9,252 nucleotides of DNA from Pseudomonadota bacterium (GTDB lineage Bacteria > Pseudomonadota > Alphaproteobacteria > Rhodospirillales > Magnetospirillaceae): the NCBI GenBank assembly GCA_023437865.1, contig JAEZFE010000278.1:1-9252 (forward strand). Reading direction: 5' to 3'. The translations under genes and the position numbers were made by a program. Every line of letters starts with the position of its first letter. Within the stretch, counting starts at the first letter, position 1. Positions 7,028 to 9,252 of this stretch are shown piece after piece. Below the pieces are notes generated by a model. The model searched no databases. It was not told where the DNA came from and saw nothing but the letters and a program-made list of their open reading frames with translations.

Positions 7028-7957
7028 ATGGATAGATCAGACGTCACGCTCGACCGCATCCGCACCTTTGTCCGCGTTGCCGAGCGCGGTAACCTGTCGG
7101 CTGTCGCACGCGAGCTGAATGTCGGCCAGTCGAGCGTGACCCGGCATGTGCGCGAGCTTGAGGACGCCTTGGGCGTGGCGTTGCTGAGCCGGACCACGCG
7201 CCGCGTCACGTTGACCGAGGAAGGCCGCCGCTATTACGCCAACGCCATCCAAATACTGCGCCTGGTGGAGCAGGCGGGCGACGAAGCGCGCAGCGCGGGC
7301 GGCGGTACCGCCGGCACGGTTCGCCTGTCCTGCACCGCGGCGCTCGGCGTCCGCCATGTCAGCCGGCTGATTTTCAGCTTTCAGGACCTGTATCCGGACA
7401 TCACCGTCGATCTCAGCCTGACCGACGACCGCATTGATTTGGTGCGCGAGGGCGTGGACATCGCGCTGCGCCTTGGTCCGCTTGCCGACAGCTCCATGAA
7501 GCTGCGGGCCCTCGGGCAAAGCCGGCGCATCCTTGTGGCCGCTCCTCATTATCTGGCAAGACATGGGCGGCCAACGACACCCGAAGACCTGGGGGCGCTT
7601 GACGGCATCCGCATGTCCAACGTCGCGGGCAGCGAATTGCTGACGCTGGAACGGCCGGACGGCCAGCGCCATGTGGTTCCGTTCGGTGGGCGGCTGGTGG
7701 TCGATCATGGACTTGCCGCACGCGAAGCCCTGGTGGCGGGCCGGGGTTTCGGGCCCGCTCACATTTGGCTGGTGGACGACCTTCTCGCGGAAGGCAGCCT
7801 CGAAACCATCCTGCCCGACTACACCCCACCGCCCGTGCCGGTGAACATGCTGATCCAGCCTGAACGGGCAAGCATCATGCGCGTCCGGCTGCTGGTGGAG
7901 TTCCTGGCAGAGAACATATTGCACGTCCCTGGCATGGAGCGGTCACGGGGGCTTTAA
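7028..7957 (+). CDS. LysR-type transcriptional regulator (CrgA-like)
   Basis: A 309-aa DNA-binding regulator. Residues about 8-67 form the winged helix-turn-helix (LDRIRTFVRVAERGNLSAVA, then QSSVTRHVRELEDALG and LLSRTTRRVTLTEEG); residues about 95-300 are the periplasmic-binding-protein-like effector domain, with VRHVSRLIFSFQDLYPDI and DLVREGVDIALRLG, which resemble the CrgA-like subgroup often set beside quinone or aldehyde reductases. Length and ends are normal for the family. The ATG at 7028 fits the family N-terminus, but no Shine-Dalgarno is seen before it (ATAAAGCCGAAAT), so initiation may be weak or near-leaderless. It is divergent from the quinone reductase gene, the most likely target, and probably also regulates itself. 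The effector is unknown; a quinone or electrophile is an inference from the neighbour. Confidence 0.93.
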   Translation: MDRSDVTLDRIRTFVRVAERGNLSAVARELNVGQSSVTRHVRELEDALGVALLSRTTRRVTLTEEGRRYYANAIQILRLVEQAGDEARSAGGGTAGTVRLSCTAALGVRHVSRLIFSFQDLYPDITVDLSLTDDRIDLVREGVDIALRLGPLADSSMKLRALGQSRRILVAAPHYLARHGRPTTPEDLGALDGIRMSNVAGSELLTLERPDGQRHVVPFGGRLVVDHGLAAREALVAGRGFGPAHIWLVDDLLAEGSLETILPDYTPPPVPVNMLIQPERASIMRVRLLVEFLAENILHVPGMERSRGL

Positions 7958-7997
7958 CAGGACCTCCAACCGCACTTTTCCCCGCTTCAGTCCCGAC

Positions 7998-8024
7998 CGC
8001 CGTCGCATGACGGCGAAAGCCGGC
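7998..8024. repeat. Hairpin resembling a degenerate dispersed palindromic repeat
   Basis: CGCCGTC at 7998-8004 pairs with GACGGCG at 8009-8015 around GCAT. An alternative stem pairs GACGGC (8009-8014) with GCCGGC (8019-8024), one mismatch, around a GAAA loop, and is followed by AATCAGTCAGG. This resembles the intergenic repeats common in proteobacteria that read roughly CGTCATGCC-GGCGAAAGCC-GGCATCCAG. It lies 41 bases after the lysR stop and could also work as a terminator-like hairpin, although no T-tract follows. Only one copy is in the window, so repeat status is inferred from resemblance. Confidence 0.4.
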
Positions 8025-8092
8025 AATCAGTCAGGATTCCGCCCCGAACAGAGGGCCGGAGAAAACCACCGCACCTCAAGTCTTTACGGTCG

Positions 8093-8113
8093 CGTGCCCA
8101 ATGCTTGGGCACG
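8093..8113. repeat. Perfect 9-bp inverted repeat (hairpin or operator)
   Basis: CGTGCCCAA (8093-8101) is exactly complementary to TTGGGCACG (8105-8113) around a TGC loop. The stem is strong, but the next bases (AGCATTCACA) hold no T-tract, so it is not a standard intrinsic terminator. It could be a terminator of the lysR transcript, or an operator about 60 bases upstream of the proposed apbE -35. Confidence 0.5.
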
Positions 8114-8170
8114 AGCATTCACATGAATTCTGACAACAAATTAGGCTGAAATTCGCAGCGCCGCATTTAC

Positions 8171-8200
8171 TTGGAAGTTCCATTCGCAACTGATTATTAT
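8171..8200 (+). promoter_or_regulatory. Candidate sigma70-like promoter for apbE
   Basis: TTGGAA at 8171-8176 (four of six to TTGACA) and TATTAT at 8195-8200 (five of six to TATAAT) are 18 bases apart within the most AT-rich part of the window. Transcription would start near 8207 and give a leader of about 108 bases before the apbE ATG. Prediction by eye only. Confidence 0.4.
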
Positions 8201-8296
8201 GACCTAGTGCAGGTGCGAAGGCTGGCCGAAAGGACAGGCCAAAGACTGTGCGACTTAGAATTCTTCCAAGTTACTCCAGGCATCTTGGTCTTGTCT

Positions 8297-8305
8297 GGAA
8301 GGAGG
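8297..8305 (+). promoter_or_regulatory. Strong ribosome binding site of apbE
   Basis: GGAAGGAGG lies nine bases before the ATG at 8315. A TTG codon immediately before it (8312) is also in frame and at a slightly better spacing, but the ATG is the natural choice. Confidence 0.7.
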
Positions 8306-8314
8306 CAAAGTTTG

Positions 8315-9252
8315 ATGAAGGTCCAGATCACCCGCCGTCGTGCCATCACCATCGCCGCCGCCGCAGTGGGCCTGCCGCTGCTTCTGAAGGCCGGACGTGC
8401 CCAGGCTCGCCTCATCACCTGGGAAGGCACCACCTTGGGCGCCCCTTCCACCATCCAGCTCTATCACCACGACGAGGCCAAGGCCCGGGCCGCCATCGAC
8501 GCGGCGCTGGCTGAACTGGCCCGCCTGGAAGGCATCTTCAGCGTCTACCGCGCCGATTCCGCCATCTCCCAGCTGAACCGCACGGGCCGCCTCGAGTCCG
8601 CGCCCGCCGAGTTCCAGGAGCTGCTGCACCACGCGCTGTCGCTGGCCTCCATGAGCGGCGGCGCCTACGACCCGACCATCCAGCCAGTGTGGCAGACCTA
8701 TTTCCGCCACTTCACCGCCACCAACGCCGATGCCGCCGGCCCGGCCCGCGCCGACATCGACGCCGCGCTGACGCTGGTGGGCTGGCAGAACGTGCGCATG
8801 GATGGCGACACCGTTGCCTTCGCCAAGCCGGGCATGGGGCTGACGCTGAATTCGGGCGCCCAGGGCTACATCACCGACAAGGTGGCTGCCGTGCTGCGCG
8901 GCCACGGCTTTGAGAACGTGCTGGTCGACATGGGCGAGCCCCGCGCGCTCTCGACCAAGCCCGACGGCTCGGCCTGGCGCATCGGCATCGCCAATCCGGC
9001 CGACCCGTCCAAGGCGGTCACCAGCCTGGACGTGGTCGACAAGGCCGTGTCCACCTCGGGCGGCTACGGCACCCTGTTCGACGATGCCGGCAAGTTCACC
9101 CACCTGATCGACCCGCGCACCGGCGAAACCGCGCCGGCCCTGGTGGGCATGACCGTGGTGGCCGAGACCGCTTCGCGCGCCGACGGCCTGTCCACCGCCC
9201 TGCTGCTGACCGCGCCCGAGCGCCGCCAGGAGCTGCTGCGCGCCGCCGGCGG
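8315..9252 (+). CDS. apbE: Tat-exported FAD:protein FMN transferase, ApbE/NosX family (3' partial)
   Basis: At least 312 aa; no stop before the right edge, though nearly the whole family domain is present. ApbE enzymes split FAD and attach FMN covalently to Thr/Ser of exported flavoproteins such as NqrB/C, RnfG or NosR. The N-terminus carries a twin-arginine signal (TRRRAIT, 6-12), a hydrophobic stretch and a likely cleavage after AQA (29-31), so it should act in the periplasm. Family motifs are SGGAYDPTIQPVW (114-126), GAQGYITD (181-188), VDMGE (204-208), HLIDPRTG (263-270) and the Mg-binding TASRADGLSTAL (285-296, with D290 and T294). The AQGYITD wording and VLVDMGE resemble NosX, the ApbE paralogue that serves nitrous oxide reductase maturation, but no nos gene is visible here. 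The segment LTLNSGAQGY has Ser-Gly where NosX-type proteins usually show Gly-Ile. Start supported by a strong ribosome site; probably the first gene of a unit continuing to the right. Confidence 0.93.
   Translation, partial: MKVQITRRRAITIAAAAVGLPLLLKAGRAQARLITWEGTTLGAPSTIQLYHHDEAKARAAIDAALAELARLEGIFSVYRADSAISQLNRTGRLESAPAEFQELLHHALSLASMSGGAYDPTIQPVWQTYFRHFTATNADAAGPARADIDAALTLVGWQNVRMDGDTVAFAKPGMGLTLNSGAQGYITDKVAAVLRGHGFENVLVDMGEPRALSTKPDGSAWRIGIANPADPSKAVTSLDVVDKAVSTSGGYGTLFDDAGKFTHLIDPRTGETAPALVGMTVVAETASRADGLSTALLLTAPERRQELLRAAG

Larger units (their letters stand above)
7958..8314. other. 357-base non-coding region between lysR and apbE
   Basis: No convincing gene is seen on either strand. 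From left to right it contains a hairpin resembling a dispersed palindromic repeat (7998-8024), a perfect 9-bp inverted repeat (8093-8113), an AT-rich patch (about 8114-8215) with a sigma70-like promoter, a small TGGCC/GGCCA stem (8223-8241) in the presumed leader, and a strong ribosome site before apbE. Composition is clearly less GC-rich than the flanking genes. No FNR/NnrR-type TTGAT-N4-ATCAA box was found. Confidence 0.6.

Noticed and set aside
8169..8271. Inverted 9-mers ACTTGGAAG (8169-8177) and CTTCCAAGT (8263-8271) as mobile element ends
   Set aside because: Only about 100 bases apart, no target duplication or gene between them, and a 9-bp match in a region this size is plausible by chance.
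8207..8314. Apparent riboswitch-like leader (GAAAGGACAGGCC, then AAAGACTGTGCGAC)
   Set aside because: Compared by memory with c-di-GMP, cobalamin and mini-ykkC consensus features; none fits well enough to name.
8312..8331. TTGAT...ATCA at the apbE start as an FNR/NnrR box
   Set aside because: The half-sites are eight or more bases apart instead of four and lie over the start codon, so it does not fit the known box.
8255..9103. Minus-strand open frame opposite apbE
   Set aside because: Gly/His/Arg-rich shadow without motifs; the plus strand encodes a complete ApbE pattern with Tat signal and ribosome site.

Overview
The window is GC-rich with tightly packed genes, and its gene families point to an alphaproteobacterium, most likely a Rhodospirillales (Magnetospirillum-like) genome. 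That placement rests on composition and protein style, not on a marker gene. There are seven protein-coding genes, two of them cut by the window edges. I see no rRNA, tRNA, CRISPR array, transposase or prophage genes.

Layout. (1) 1-1308, plus strand: the 3' part of an unusual membrane protein. It joins a CopD-type copper-resistance domain, a c-type haem site (CxxCH) and a C-terminal redoxin-like domain that has lost its cysteines. (2) 1305-6024, minus strand: a compact three-gene unit. A soluble PAS hybrid histidine kinase comes first, then a receiver-EAL response regulator (c-di-GMP phosphodiesterase) overlapping it by 4 bases (ATGA), then a Kup potassium transporter 11 bases further on. The kup stop overlaps the stop of the CopD fusion gene tail to tail. 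(3) 6132-7957: a NAD(P)H:quinone oxidoreductase-like flavoprotein gene (minus) and a LysR-type regulator (plus), divergent across a 98-base region with short dyads, the classic layout of an LTTR and its target. (4) 7958-8314: a 357-base non-coding region with a degenerate repeat-like hairpin, a 9-bp perfect inverted repeat, an AT-rich patch with a sigma70-like promoter, and a strong ribosome binding site. (5) 8315-9252+: a Tat-exported ApbE-family FAD:protein FMN transferase whose sequence resembles the NosX branch, running off the right edge.

How they may work together. The kinase and EAL regulator are probably translated together and form a phosphorelay controlling c-di-GMP breakdown; co-transcription of kup suggests a link between that signal and potassium uptake. 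The quinone reductase/LysR pair looks like a quinone or electrophile stress module. The two edge genes concern the cell envelope: copper and haem redox on the left, covalent flavinylation of exported proteins on the right. Nothing here is a clearly new system. The most unusual items are the three-part CopD fusion and the kinase/EAL/kup operon.
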